From contig NZ_OY781091.1 in NCBI RefSeq assembly GCF_963676275.1, forward strand, positions 4,409,001 to 4,473,000: a DNA stretch of 64,000 nucleotides, in the 5' to 3' direction. Below, piece after piece: positions 17,590-26,060 of this stretch. The notes beneath the pieces are model-generated. The model was given only the letters and a program-made list of their open reading frames with translations, ran no database searches and was not told the DNA's origin. The translations under genes were made by a program, and so were the position numbers. Every line of letters starts with the position of its first letter. The first letter of the stretch is position 1. The stretch is from an uncultured Cohaesibacter sp. Lineage in GTDB: Bacteria; Pseudomonadota; Alphaproteobacteria; Rhizobiales; Cohaesibacteraceae.

Positions 17590-18318
17590 TTAGCCATTTG
17601 CGATATATTGGCCGCCATTGATCGTCATCACGGAACCGGTGATAAAGGCTGCCTGCTCGGAGGCAAGGAAGGCCACCATCGCGGCGATTTCTTCAGCCTG
17701 CCCCAACCGACCGACGGGAATATTGGCAACAATGCTTTCCAGTACCTTTTCCGGCACTGCCGACACCATGTCCGTATCGATATAGCCGGGGCAAATGCAG
17801 TTGACAGTAATGCCCTTGCGCGCCACTTCCTGCGCCAGCGCTTTGGTGAAACCAATAACACCCGCCTTGGCTGCGGAATAGTTGGTCTGCCCCATCTGCC
17901 CCTTCTGACCATTGATCGAAGAGATATTGATGATGCGCCCATGGCCGCGCGCCCGCATTTCGTCAATGATCGGCTTGGTCATGTAATACATCGAGTTAAG
18001 ATTGACATTGATGGCCTGATGCCACTGGTCAAGCTCCATCTTGTGCAGCATCGCGTCGCGGGTGATACCGGCATTATTGACCACAATGTCGATAATGCCC
18101 ATATCCTCTTCCACCTGCTTCAAACCGGCCTTGCAGGCTTCGAAGTCGCCCACATCCCACTTGTAGGCCTTGATGCCGGTGCGTTCGGTGAAAGCCTGTG
18201 CCCGTTCGTCATTGCCGCCATAATTGGCCGCAACAAAAAAGCCGGCTTCCTTCAGGGCGATACAGATCGCCTCTCCAATTCCTCTTGTTCCACCAGTTAC
18301 CACTGCAACCTTGGACAT
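17590..18318 (-). CDS. phaB: Acetoacetyl-CoA reductase
   Basis: A 242-residue short-chain dehydrogenase that reduces acetoacetyl-CoA to (R)-3-hydroxybutyryl-CoA with NADPH for polyhydroxybutyrate. The cofactor motif TGGTRGIG is residues 8-15; the catalytic residues are S134, Y147 and K151 in 'NYSAAKAG'. The C-terminus 'GSVMTINGGQYIANG' is typical. Start at 18318 has GGGGAGAGAGATC upstream; the longer frame has no homology. The usual partner thiolase phaA is absent from the upstream side, where 612 bases hold no gene; phaR lies beyond, divergent. Confidence 0.93.
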   Translation of the reverse strand: MSKVAVVTGGTRGIGEAICIALKEAGFFVAANYGGNDERAQAFTERTGIKAYKWDVGDFEACKAGLKQVEEDMGIIDIVVNNAGITRDAMLHKMELDQWHQAINVNLNSMYYMTKPIIDEMRARGHGRIINISSINGQKGQMGQTNYSAAKAGVIGFTKALAQEVARKGITVNCICPGYIDTDMVSAVPEKVLESIVANIPVGRLGQAEEIAAMVAFLASEQAAFITGSVMTINGGQYIANG

Positions 18319-18930
18319 GATCTCTCTCCCCTTGTAAAAACCGTTGTCCGCCCCCCTCTCCGGACCGGACCGGCTTCCCCTCTTGACATGTTTCTCACTA
18401 TCGCGACGCCCTGTCGCTCCAAGCAAAGCAGCAAGCCAGCAGCTTATTCTGTTTTTCTGGCTGCAATATGCTGCCCAACACATTTTCATTGCCCATCGCG
18501 GTTTGCGTCTCCGGCAAGGATCACACACCTCTTCGTGCGGCCCTTCATGCTGCCGGAAAAAAGACTGATGTCTTTCGCCCGAGGCTATCTCAAAGCCAGC
18601 CTTCGCTTTTGTTGAAAGCAGCAAGAAAAGGAATGGCTCCCCTTATTGCGCCGCAACAAATTGACGAAATAAACCAGATCCTGACAAGAATTTGGTTCAC
18701 TGAAAATCGTTTAGAAAGCGCCAAGGAGTCAATTAAGCCATGGACCTAGTCTTAAAGACCTAGAAAATAGACATGCCCTTTTACTGGTCACAGCTATTTT
18801 TTTGCACTTGCTAAAAGGATAGGTATCTGGCTCTTGGCAATGCAGCATGAAGGCTTTAAGTTATGGGCAAATGGCAAGTGTGATTACAACCGTGCAAACC
18901 AGTGTCAACCCATTTCGAGGCCTTGCATAA
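18319..18930. other. Long non-coding divergent region between phaB and phaR
   Basis: No reading frame here looks real and there is no trace of a thiolase. It must hold the phaB and phaR promoters. A plausible phaR promoter is TTGCAC-N16-TATCTG near 18803-18830. CACTTGC (18805-18811) and GCAAGTG (18874-18880) form a widely spaced inverted pair, and several TGCAGC/GCTGC motifs could bind PhaR, but none is a convincing operator. Confidence 0.4.
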
Positions 18931-19506
18931 ATGACGAAACAAGCTGACCAGACCGTCATCAAGAAATATGCGAACCGCAGATTATACAATACCGGCACCA
19001 GCACCTATGTAACGCTGGAAGATCTGTCCGACATGGTGAAGGCAGAAGAAGATTTCGTCGTCTATGACGCCAAGAGCGGAGATGACATAACCCGCTCGGT
19101 TCTCACGCAAATCATCTTTGAGCATGAAAATAAGGGGCAAAATCTGCTCCCCATCGCCTTCCTGCGCCAGCTCATTCGTTTCTATGGCGATTCCATGCAG
19201 AATCTGGTCCCCAGTTATCTCGATTTCACCATGCAGAATCTGGCCAAGGATCAGGAAAATCTGCGCAAGCAGATGGCCGAGTCCTTTGGTGATTCCGCCA
19301 TGCAGGCCATGGAAGAACAGGTCCGGCGGAATTCCGAGATATTTGAAAATGCGATGAAGATGTTCATGCCTTTCGGCTCCACGTCCCAGAAGCCGAAAAA
19401 GGAACCTGAGCCCAACAAGCCAAGCGAACTGGAATTGCTCAAGGACCAGATCGCCGACATGCAGAAAACCATTTCAGAACTGGTGGACCGCAGCAACGGC
19501 CGCTGA
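18931..19506 (+). CDS. phaR: Polyhydroxyalkanoate synthesis repressor PhaR
   Basis: A 191-residue regulator. Residues about 8-70 ('VIKKYANRRLYNTGTSTYV', 'LEDLSDMVK', 'DDITRSVLTQIIFE') form the PHB/PHA accumulation regulator DNA-binding domain; residues about 75-115 form the second PHB_acc domain, and the C-terminus is a coiled coil ('ELELLKDQIADMQKTISELV'). PhaR senses PHB granules and represses phasin and its own gene in alphaproteobacteria. It diverges from phaB across 612 bases and converges on the GGDEF-EAL gene with 18 bases between the stops. Confidence 0.95.
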   Translation: MTKQADQTVIKKYANRRLYNTGTSTYVTLEDLSDMVKAEEDFVVYDAKSGDDITRSVLTQIIFEHENKGQNLLPIAFLRQLIRFYGDSMQNLVPSYLDFTMQNLAKDQENLRKQMAESFGDSAMQAMEEQVRRNSEIFENAMKMFMPFGSTSQKPKKEPEPNKPSELELLKDQIADMQKTISELVDRSNGR

Positions 19507-19524
19507 ACAAAGCCCGCCAGCCGA

Positions 19525-21318
19525 TCAGTTGCGGCTGGCCTGCTTGTCGTCCTTCTGGCAAGGCAGCTTCCTCACTGGCTCACCAAAATGGAAGCCTTGC
19601 AGATAGGATATCTTGAGCGGCTTGAGCAGATCGACGATCTCCGCACTGACCACCCATTTTGCCACCACTTCAAAGCCAAGTTCGCTGGCCAGTTCGGCAA
19701 ACATCCGCACGATGGCCCGATTCTGGCTATTTTCCGCGATATCCTGCATCAGGGCACCAGCGATCTTGACCATGTCGGCATCCAGCGTCTGCAGATGCTG
19801 GAAAGAGGTATAGCCCGCACCGAAATCGTCAATGGCGACACGAATCCCCAGCGCCTTGACGGATTTGACGAATTCCGCCGCAGCTTGTGGATTTTCCAGT
19901 GTTGAACGCTCGGAAATCTCGATCATCAGGCGACTGGCAACATCGGGATTGTTGACAAGCCTTGCCCGCAAATAGCTGATCCATTCCCGGTCCCCGCCAA
20001 CATCGGGAGAGACATTGATGCTGAGTTTGGCCTGTTCATGCTTGAACAGCAGATCGAGCGTCATCTCCAGCACCCGGTGATCCAGCATGGCCGCCAGCCC
20101 GAGCTGCTCGGCATAGCGAACAAAGCTCTCGGTCACCATCGGATTGCCGTCCCGGTCATCCACCCTCACCAGCACCTCGTGAAAGGCGACGGTGCCGCTG
20201 TGGGCATCGACAATGGGCTGGAAAGCAAGGTCGATCCGCCGCTCGTTGAGCGCGGTAATGACCTCGTCAGACATGCGGATTTTCTCCTGCCGCTCTTCCA
20301 TCGCATAAGGCTTGGCATGAAAGGAACGGAAGGTACCCCGGCAATGGCTTTTTGCCCGATCCAGCGCATCCAGAGCGCAAATCTCTGCCTGACGCAGATC
20401 TTCCACCCCTTCGCCAAGATAGACACCACCCATCGTCAGCGTAACATGCACGGGCCCGGCGTCCGTCATGATCAATTCTTCGCGGGCCGCATCAAGAAAA
20501 CGCTCCGCCGCAGCGTTCATTTCCTTTTCCGTGCAATGGTTTATCAGCAGACCGAACTTGGTGCCGGAAATGCGCCCCACAAGATCGCCATCGCGCAACC
20601 GCCGCGCAATCCGTTTTGCCACTTCGCAAATCACCTGATCGGCAACATCGAAACCATAAGCTTCGTTGACGACGCGAAAATTGTCGATATGAGCGATCAG
20701 GAAGCAGGCATCCTTGCCCTTCTCCTTGCATTTATCGAGGGTCTGGGCAAGCTGATCGAGAAAGACCGAACGGTTGAACAGTCCGGTCAGGGCGTCAAAC
20801 TGGGACAGGAAGCGCAAGCGCTGTTCGCGATGCTGCTCTTCATTCACCACCCGGATGATGCCATGCACGCGCTCGGCGCGTCCTGTATCATCGGCAAACC
20901 AGCGTCCGCTTTCCTCGACCCACAACCGCAACTCGCTTTCAAACCCGAGCGGAGCGAGACAATAGATGCATTCGAAGGGCACGCCCTCCCCGTCATCGCT
21001 CTTGCCCGCGCCGAAAATGGCACGATAGCGCGCTGTCAGCGTGTCTGGCGTGATCAGGCTGGTATAGGATTTTCCATTTGGAAAAACGGACAGGATATCT
21101 GTCTGCAACACATCGAAGGCGTTGTTGCTCCAGCGCAATCGATCACTGGCAGCCTGCCATTCATAAACCACTTCGCCAATGGAAGTGAGAATGTCACGCG
21201 CCTTTAGGTCCGTTTTCGATCGGGAAGTTGAAGTTTCCAACCCGCAAAGCCCTCTCTGCCCATTCATATATGCCGGTCCCAATTCTGCCGGTTCCAATCG
21301 AGAACCAGCATCCGGCAA
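19525..21318 (-). CDS. Degenerate GGDEF-EAL protein, probably non-catalytic
   Basis: A 597-residue soluble protein: a PAS-like N-terminal part (about 40-165), a GGDEF domain (about 175-330) and an EAL domain (about 350-585). The GGDEF signature is replaced by 'RISGTKFGLLI', so cyclase activity is unlikely. In the EAL domain the first Glu ('HEVLVRV'), Asn ('NVSP'), 'EISERS' and 'DDFGAGYTS' remain, but the K-I-D motif reads 'VKIAG' and the catalytic A-E-G reads 'AKWVVS', so phosphodiesterase activity should be lost. It is probably a regulator by interaction. The start is uncertain; ATG 21267 is an alternative. A CtrA-type box lies 147 bases upstream. Confidence 0.88.
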   Translation of the reverse strand: MPDAGSRLEPAELGPAYMNGQRGLCGLETSTSRSKTDLKARDILTSIGEVVYEWQAASDRLRWSNNAFDVLQTDILSVFPNGKSYTSLITPDTLTARYRAIFGAGKSDDGEGVPFECIYCLAPLGFESELRLWVEESGRWFADDTGRAERVHGIIRVVNEEQHREQRLRFLSQFDALTGLFNRSVFLDQLAQTLDKCKEKGKDACFLIAHIDNFRVVNEAYGFDVADQVICEVAKRIARRLRDGDLVGRISGTKFGLLINHCTEKEMNAAAERFLDAAREELIMTDAGPVHVTLTMGGVYLGEGVEDLRQAEICALDALDRAKSHCRGTFRSFHAKPYAMEERQEKIRMSDEVITALNERRIDLAFQPIVDAHSGTVAFHEVLVRVDDRDGNPMVTESFVRYAEQLGLAAMLDHRVLEMTLDLLFKHEQAKLSINVSPDVGGDREWISYLRARLVNNPDVASRLMIEISERSTLENPQAAAEFVKSVKALGIRVAIDDFGAGYTSFQHLQTLDADMVKIAGALMQDIAENSQNRAIVRMFAELASELGFEVVAKWVVSAEIVDLLKPLKISYLQGFHFGEPVRKLPCQKDDKQASRN

Positions 21319-21464
21319 CTGTCATCCAACGCCTGCCCCTTGCCGAAGGGAGGGAACCACATCGAAAAGAGAACAGAAAGATCAGCTCATAGAATGCCAT
21401 ATTCAGGGTTAATTTTTGCCAAATTTGCACTGCTCAAAATAGCTTCGCCACCGGCGGCAATTTA

Positions 21465-21480
21465 TTAACAGAGTGTTAAC
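21465..21480. promoter_or_regulatory. CtrA-type box (TTAAC-N6-TTAAC)
   Basis: TTAACAGAGTGTTAAC is a perfect TTAA-N7-TTAA site, the CtrA recognition sequence of alphaproteobacteria. It lies between the divergent GGDEF-EAL gene (start 21318) and a small unknown gene (start 21575), about 95-150 bases from each. Confidence 0.6.
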
Positions 21481-21574
21481 AATCTGGCCCGCTATTTGCA
21501 ATTTCTTCTCCGAAAGACAGAAAAACAACAAACATTGTCTCGAAATGAGACAATTCTTCGGGAAGGCGTTAAAA

Positions 21575-21907
21575 ATGTCTGGCTTGAATGTGGTACCGGC
21601 ACTTTATGATCCTGCTGGCAACAGCAAACATTTTCAGTTGCTGCTGACAGACAGAAGACAACAGTCTCAAACGGCCACGACCGGAACCGAGACAGGCACT
21701 GCCCTGGCACCGGTTCCCACGCCCCTGCAATATGCCAACAGCCAGCAAGCCTATATTCAGGCCCAGATCCTGAGCAGCGAGCTTTATCGCGGCCACAATC
21801 GCCACAGCGCAACGCGCAGCGCGCGTGAAGCGGCCCGCGCCTATGGTCAGGCTCGCCGCCGTCCGCAGACCGTTGCCGACATGCCGATCCAGTATAACGT
21901 GGTATAA
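21575..21907 (+). CDS. Small hypothetical protein behind a CtrA-type box
   Basis: A 110-residue protein that I do not recognise. The start is set by GGGAAGG 8 bases upstream. There is no signal peptide or membrane segment. The middle is Thr/Pro-rich and looks disordered ('TATTGTETGTALAPVPTP'); the second half is helical and basic ('SATRSAREAARAYGQARRRP'), with several Tyr and Gln. It stands alone, divergent from the degenerate GGDEF-EAL gene, with the CtrA-type box in between. Confidence 0.6.
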   Translation: MSGLNVVPALYDPAGNSKHFQLLLTDRRQQSQTATTGTETGTALAPVPTPLQYANSQQAYIQAQILSSELYRGHNRHSATRSAREAARAYGQARRRPQTVADMPIQYNVV

Positions 21908-22144
21908 AGGAAACTTGCCGCCAAAGATCAGGAGCTGTATTCAAATGAAACAGCCCCTAACTCGTTAATATATTTTCTTTATATCTGTTTGCGTAAAAAC
22001 CCGAGAAAAACCAGCAAAACAGCCGATATTCTGCAACAGACCGGATATCCATTCCTATTGATGGATTGACATTGCGTTAATATATCTGTGCCAATTTGAA
22101 ACAGACACACGCGAAACCGCGGTCAGCCACCAGCCCCTTGCCTG

Positions 22145-22564
22145 TCAGCCGTGCGATCCGGGCCCAAAGCTCATGTCCCGTCTGGCTCCGGTGATCGTAA
22201 CCGAATAACCGGCAATCACGTCCACCAGCGAAATGATCATCAGAATGAAAAAGACCGATGTGGCAGTTTCGCGCACCAGCAGAAATTCGACCAGATAGAC
22301 GATGAAAAGCAACGTCGAGAGAATATGATCGACAATGGAACTGACGCCGGTTCTCGTCGCCTTGAGAATTTCCACAAACAACAACACCAGCCCCGCCACG
22401 ATCATCACATCGCCAAGGGTCAGGGTCCAGCGCGCCGAAGAGATCATCTGGATCGTGATGATCGGCACGCCCCACGGATCCCCGATTGACTCCCCAAGCA
22501 ATCCGAACGCAAAGAAATTGTAAACGGCGAGAGGAGCGATCAAGAGCGGAATATTGAATAGCAT
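22145..22564 (-). CDS. Small integral membrane protein with four helices
   Basis: A 139-residue protein with four predicted membrane segments (about 5-25, 43-63, 72-95 and 100-122). I cannot name the family. The start at 22564 is fixed by GGGAG 7 bases upstream. The short C-terminal tail 'TITGARRDMSFGPGSHG' is cytoplasmic or periplasmic and Gly-rich. It stands alone: 237 bases from the small unknown gene and about 330 from rpmF. Codon use is like its neighbours. Confidence 0.65.
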   Translation of the reverse strand: MLFNIPLLIAPLAVYNFFAFGLLGESIGDPWGVPIITIQMISSARWTLTLGDVMIVAGLVLLFVEILKATRTGVSSIVDHILSTLLFIVYLVEFLLVRETATSVFFILMIISLVDVIAGYSVTITGARRDMSFGPGSHG

Positions 22565-22824
22565 TGCGAATCTCCCTGCGCACCTCGTGCCTTGCGCAGT
22601 TTTGAATAGATGTTCGGCCCCGGCATCATGCGGCAAAGCCCGCTCGAAATTTCATTGTCTCTTGAACCAAGCCCTTTGGGAATGCTGCAAGAGACGAGAA
22701 AATCCCGGGCGCACCAGACAGGCTAAACTCAGCTTGTGTCCGGAAATTGAAAGACCTTCAATATTCCATCATGCCCGCCCGTTTGCCAACGGACAAGCCC
22801 AGCCCTTTCACAAAAAACGCACAA

Positions 22825-22853
22825 AAAAAGGCCGGAACAAATCCGACCTTTTT
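22825..22853 (-). terminator. Rho-independent terminator after rpmF
   Basis: On the minus strand a 10-bp stem with one G-U pair (AAAAGGUCGG / CCGGCCUUUU, 7-base loop) runs into TTT, 45 bases past the rpmF stop. Confidence 0.85.
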
Positions 22854-22896
22854 AATTCTTCATCGTCATGAAGCCGAAAGAAAAACCGGTTACGGC

Positions 22897-23076
22897 TTAG
22901 TCCTTGGGCTCCAGAATCTGACGACCACGATACATGCCGGTCTTCAGGTCGATATGATGAGGACGGCGCAGTTCGCCAGAATCCTTGTCTTCGACATAGA
23001 CCGACTGTTTGAGTGCATCCGCAGAGCGGCGGAAGCCACGCTTCATACGGGTCACTTTACTTTTTGGCACAGCCAT
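22897..23076 (-). CDS. rpmF: Ribosomal protein L32
   Basis: A 59-residue basic protein of the large ribosomal subunit. It begins '[22 protein letters not shown]', the alphaproteobacterial form of L32, and lacks the zinc-binding cysteines found in some other lineages. The start at 23076 has GGAG 8 bases upstream; the longer frame upstream has no support. Monocistronic, with its own terminator and about 300 bases of upstream space. Confidence 0.97.
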   Translation of the reverse strand: MAVPKSKVTRMKRGFRRSADALKQSVYVEDKDSGELRRPHHIDLKTGMYRGRQILEPKD

Positions 23077-23376
23077 GGTCAAAACTCCGTCGTCAATAAA
23101 CCACTTGTCGGGGCAAACCCCGTTTGCGGCAATAACTCTATTGGAAGAGGTTGCGGGCCTTATACAGAACCGGAACGCAATTGACCAGAGCAATCTTTCA
23201 AAAAAAGACCGCTTTCACGAGATTCTTTGATCAAATAGCGTCACTTCGTCCTTTTCTTATCCGAAACAGATAAAAATTCAAGCCCCCGATTGAAGAGAAT
23301 CGCCCATCAGGCAGCTTCAGGGGATGAATCCCTCCCCATTCTGGCAAAAGGGTAAATGCAATCCCGCCTGCCGATA
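23077..23376. other. Gene-free stretch between rpmF and oxyR
   Basis: No credible gene. It must hold the rpmF promoter (minus strand) and the 3' end of the oxyR transcript. I see no clear terminator or operator. Confidence 0.4.
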
Positions 23377-24291
23377 TCAGACAAAATCTGAGAGATGCCC
23401 GGCCAACAGGCGGATATTGGGTTCAAAGGCGGATTTCTTGCGCCAGATGATGGCCAGCTCCCGTTCCGCAGGCTGCTCGACCAGCGGACGAATGGCAATA
23501 TCGAGCCCCTCGACCAGCCCGGTCTGTAGCGCGATCCGGGGCAACAGCGTAACCCCAAGGCCATTGGCAACCATCTGTACGATGGTAATGAGGCTGGTCG
23601 CCTCAATATGCTCCACCCCACCCTCAAGGCCCCGCTTGGAGCGATTGTTGCGATCCAGACAGGACAGGATGTGATCGCGAATGCAATGCCCGTCCTCCAG
23701 CAGGATGAGCGCTTCCTTCAGTAGGGCTTCCGAGGATATGGCGTCCTTGACCGCCAGCGGATGATCCAGTGGCAAAGCCACCTGAAAACCATCATTGCCA
23801 AGGCTCTGACAGGCAAAATCCTCTATCGGATAGGGCAGCGCCAGAACCGCCGCATCAAGACGCCCTGCCCGCACATCATCGAGCAACTGCCGCGAAAGCG
23901 CCTCGCGCAGATAGAGCTTCAGCTCGGGAAAGTCCTTGCGCAAACCGGGCAGCGCCCTTGGCAGCAGAAATGGCCCGATGGAAGGAATGACCCCCAGCCG
24001 CAGCCGCCCCGCCAGCGGCTTGTCGTGACGCTGCGCAACAGCCACCAGATCATCGGCATCGCGCAACAGACAGCGCGCCCGCTCCAGAATCTCCAACCCC
24101 ATAACCGTTAGCCGGAAATGATCACATTCCCGGTCCACCAACGTCACCTGCAATATCTCTTCCAGCTGCCTGATACCCGCGCTCAGCGTCGATTGGGAAA
24201 CCAGACAGGCTCTGGCCGCTTCGCGAAAAGACTGTTTCTCGGCAAGCGCCGACAGATATTGAAGCTGTCGCAAGGTGGGACGGATATTCAT
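23377..24291 (-). CDS. oxyR: Hydrogen peroxide sensor OxyR (LysR family)
   Basis: A 304-residue LysR regulator with an N-terminal winged helix ('LRQLQYLSALAEKQSFREAARACLVSQSTLSAGIRQLE', residues 8-46) and a C-terminal sensing domain. The redox segment reads 'EDGHCIRDHILSCLD', giving the peroxide-sensing Cys after G-H and the resolving Cys eight residues on, as in OxyR (nine in E. coli). Divergent from ahpC, a classic OxyR target, across 220 bases with several inverted repeats. Activation of ahpCD by oxidised OxyR is a confident inference. Confidence 0.92.
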   Translation of the reverse strand: MNIRPTLRQLQYLSALAEKQSFREAARACLVSQSTLSAGIRQLEEILQVTLVDRECDHFRLTVMGLEILERARCLLRDADDLVAVAQRHDKPLAGRLRLGVIPSIGPFLLPRALPGLRKDFPELKLYLREALSRQLLDDVRAGRLDAAVLALPYPIEDFACQSLGNDGFQVALPLDHPLAVKDAISSEALLKEALILLEDGHCIRDHILSCLDRNNRSKRGLEGGVEHIEATSLITIVQMVANGLGVTLLPRIALQTGLVEGLDIAIRPLVEQPAERELAIIWRKKSAFEPNIRLLAGHLSDFV

Positions 24292-24340
24292 GAGAAGACA
24301 TTTCAGGCAGGATCAGACAGGAAAGGAAAACCGGATCGTA

Positions 24341-24390
24341 CTATTCGATCAAATAGCACGTAGAAACACTATATGATCGAAAAAATCGAT
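24341..24390. promoter_or_regulatory. Candidate OxyR operator between oxyR and ahpC
   Basis: CTATT-N6-AATAG at 24341-24356, TTCGATCA...TGATCGAA (24344-24351 and 24374-24381) and ATCGA-N5-TCGAT at 24376-24390 overlap in a 50-base block. Its size fits a tetrameric OxyR site, though it is not the exact E. coli ATAG-N7-CTAT pattern. Confidence 0.5.
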
Positions 24391-24511
24391 TGGCAAATTC
24401 GAAATTTGAAGTTTGCACCATTGTCCAAAATATGGTTCAAAAGTCGTAGAAATTTTGAATCGTTCTAATCTAGACCTTCCTCCCAAAAGGTCCGAACTCT
24501 GGAGAGACAAT

Positions 24512-25063
24512 ATGCTTGGTATTGGTGATAAACTTCCTGAATTTACAGTGACCGGCGTAAAGCCTGGCTTCAATGAAATCGTTGAAGACGGCGTTGAGGC
24601 ATTTGAGCCAATCACCGAGAAAAGCTTTGAAGGCAAATGGAAAGTCATCTTCTTCTATCCAAAAGACTTCACCTTTGTCTGCCCGACCGAGATTGCCGAA
24701 TTCGCACGTCTGAATGAAGAATTCGAAGATCGTGATGCGATTGTCATGGGCGGCTCCACCGACAATGAATTCGTCAAGCTCGCTTGGCGCCGTGATCACC
24801 CCGATCTCAACAAGCTGCCAATCTGGATGTTTGCCGACACCAAGGGCGAACTGATTGACGGCCTCGGCGTACGCCACCCGGACGGCGTGGCCTATCGCTA
24901 CACCTATATTGTCGATCCGGACAACACCATCCAGCATGTCTATGCCACCAACCTCAATGTTGGCCGCAACCCGAAAGACACCCTGCGCGTTCTTGACGCC
25001 CTGCAGACAGACGAGCTGTGCCCATGCAACCGTGACATCGGCGGCGCAACTCTGGTTGGTTGA
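24512..25063 (+). CDS. ahpC: Alkyl hydroperoxide reductase AhpC
   Basis: A 183-residue 2-Cys peroxiredoxin. The peroxidatic Cys is C57 in 'FTFVCPTEIAEF'; C170 and C172 in 'ELCPCNRDIG' are the C-terminal pair seen in AhpC proteins that work with AhpD (as in mycobacteria) rather than AhpF. The start at 24512 follows GGAGAGACAAT. ahpD follows 177 bases downstream. Divergent from oxyR. Confidence 0.96.
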   Translation: MLGIGDKLPEFTVTGVKPGFNEIVEDGVEAFEPITEKSFEGKWKVIFFYPKDFTFVCPTEIAEFARLNEEFEDRDAIVMGGSTDNEFVKLAWRRDHPDLNKLPIWMFADTKGELIDGLGVRHPDGVAYRYTYIVDPDNTIQHVYATNLNVGRNPKDTLRVLDALQTDELCPCNRDIGGATLVG

Positions 25064-25077
25064 TCAACCCGACAGCC

Positions 25078-25101
25078 AAGGACGGGCTCTTGCCCGTCCT
25101 T
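25078..25101 (+). terminator. Hairpin between ahpC and ahpD
   Basis: A 10-bp perfect stem (AAGGACGGGC / GCCCGTCCTT, TCTT loop) sits 15 bases after ahpC. It is not followed by a T-run, so it may only partly terminate or may stabilise the ahpC message and lower ahpD expression. Confidence 0.5.
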
Positions 25102-25240
25102 CTCATGGTACATATCCACTTCCTTCACAGACCATCAGCGTGACCCCACCCGCAGCGACACATCTGGCGCGGCAATGATGCTGTCTGTCCAAGGCGCTGG
25201 CGTTCCTGATGAACCGATTTTCAAAGAAAGAGACATTGCA

Positions 25241-25759
25241 ATGACCATCGACAGCCTGAAGGCGCAAATGCCCGACTTTGCCAAGGATGTTAAACTCAAC
25301 CTTTCCAACATCGCCGGCGATGAAAGCCTCACCGACCAGCAGAAATATGGCCTGATGGTTGCCTGCGCTATCTCTACCCGCAACGCAGCCGTGCGCGAGG
25401 CCTTTCTGGCGGAAGCAGCAGACAAGCTTTCCCCCGAAGCCCTGACCGCTGCCAAGGGCGCTGCCACCATGATGGGCATGAACAATGTCTATTATCGCTT
25501 TGTCCATCTGGCTTCCAACAAGGAATATGCCTCCCTGCAGGCCAAGCTGCGGATGAATTTCATTGGCCGTCCCGGCGTCGACAAGGTAGATTTCGAGCTT
25601 TGGAGTCTGGCGGTATCGGCGATCAATGGCTGCGGCATGTGCATCGATTCCCATGAAGCGGTGCTGCGTCAGGGCGGCATGACCAGCGACCAGATCCAGA
25701 CAGCGATTCGCTTCGCAGCCATCATCCAGTCTGCCGCCATTGCGCTCGAAGCGGCCTGA
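25241..25759 (+). CDS. ahpD: Alkylhydroperoxidase AhpD
   Basis: A 172-residue protein of the carboxymuconolactone decarboxylase superfamily. The AhpD relay is complete: E119, C131-G-M-C134 and H138, matching E118, C130, C133 and H137 of the mycobacterial enzyme. It reduces AhpC using a lipoyl protein and has weak peroxidase activity itself. Start ATG follows AAAGAGACATTGCA. A strong terminator ends the ahpC-ahpD unit. Confidence 0.94.
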   Translation: MTIDSLKAQMPDFAKDVKLNLSNIAGDESLTDQQKYGLMVACAISTRNAAVREAFLAEAADKLSPEALTAAKGAATMMGMNNVYYRFVHLASNKEYASLQAKLRMNFIGRPGVDKVDFELWSLAVSAINGCGMCIDSHEAVLRQGGMTSDQIQTAIRFAAIIQSAAIALEAA

Positions 25760-25784
25760 TCAGGCGAAACAACAACAGAAATTC

Positions 25785-25827
25785 AGCCCCGGAAGCGGGA
25801 AATCCAGTCCAGCTTCCGGGGCTTTTC
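25785..25827 (+). terminator. Rho-independent terminator after ahpD
   Basis: A 12-bp perfect stem (AGCCCCGGAAGC / GCTTCCGGGGCT, loop of 15) is followed by TTTTC, 25 bases past ahpD. Confidence 0.85.
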
Positions 25828-26060
25828 TATGGTGAGCCCATTTTGTCTGTGCAAAGTCTCTCCCCTCGCCTGCAGCATTGCCCATTTGAGACTATGCTTG
25901 AAGTCGGGAATATTTGACTGAAGTCGATCATCCCCTTCTATTGTTTTCACGCCCATGAGCGTTTAAAACCATCGCACGAGCAACAAACTGTTGCAGCCTG
26001 CCCTTTACCGCAACTCATGAGACGGGATAACAATCCGGATTTGAAAAGGTTTAGCAAGTG
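25828..26060. other. Gene-free stretch before ispA
   Basis: With the ahpD terminator this makes a gap of about 300 bases. It should hold the ispA promoter. I see no gene, and no upstream xseB as found in some bacteria. Confidence 0.4.

Noticed and set aside
18468-18749. 93-codon frame in the phaB-phaR gap
   Set aside because: No ribosome site, no domain, and composition unlike neighbouring genes; not a thiolase remnant.
19516-19539. Hairpin GCCAGCCG / CGGCTGGC between the convergent phaR and GGDEF-EAL genes
   Set aside because: No T-run on either strand and it enters the end of the GGDEF-EAL gene; too weak to call a terminator.
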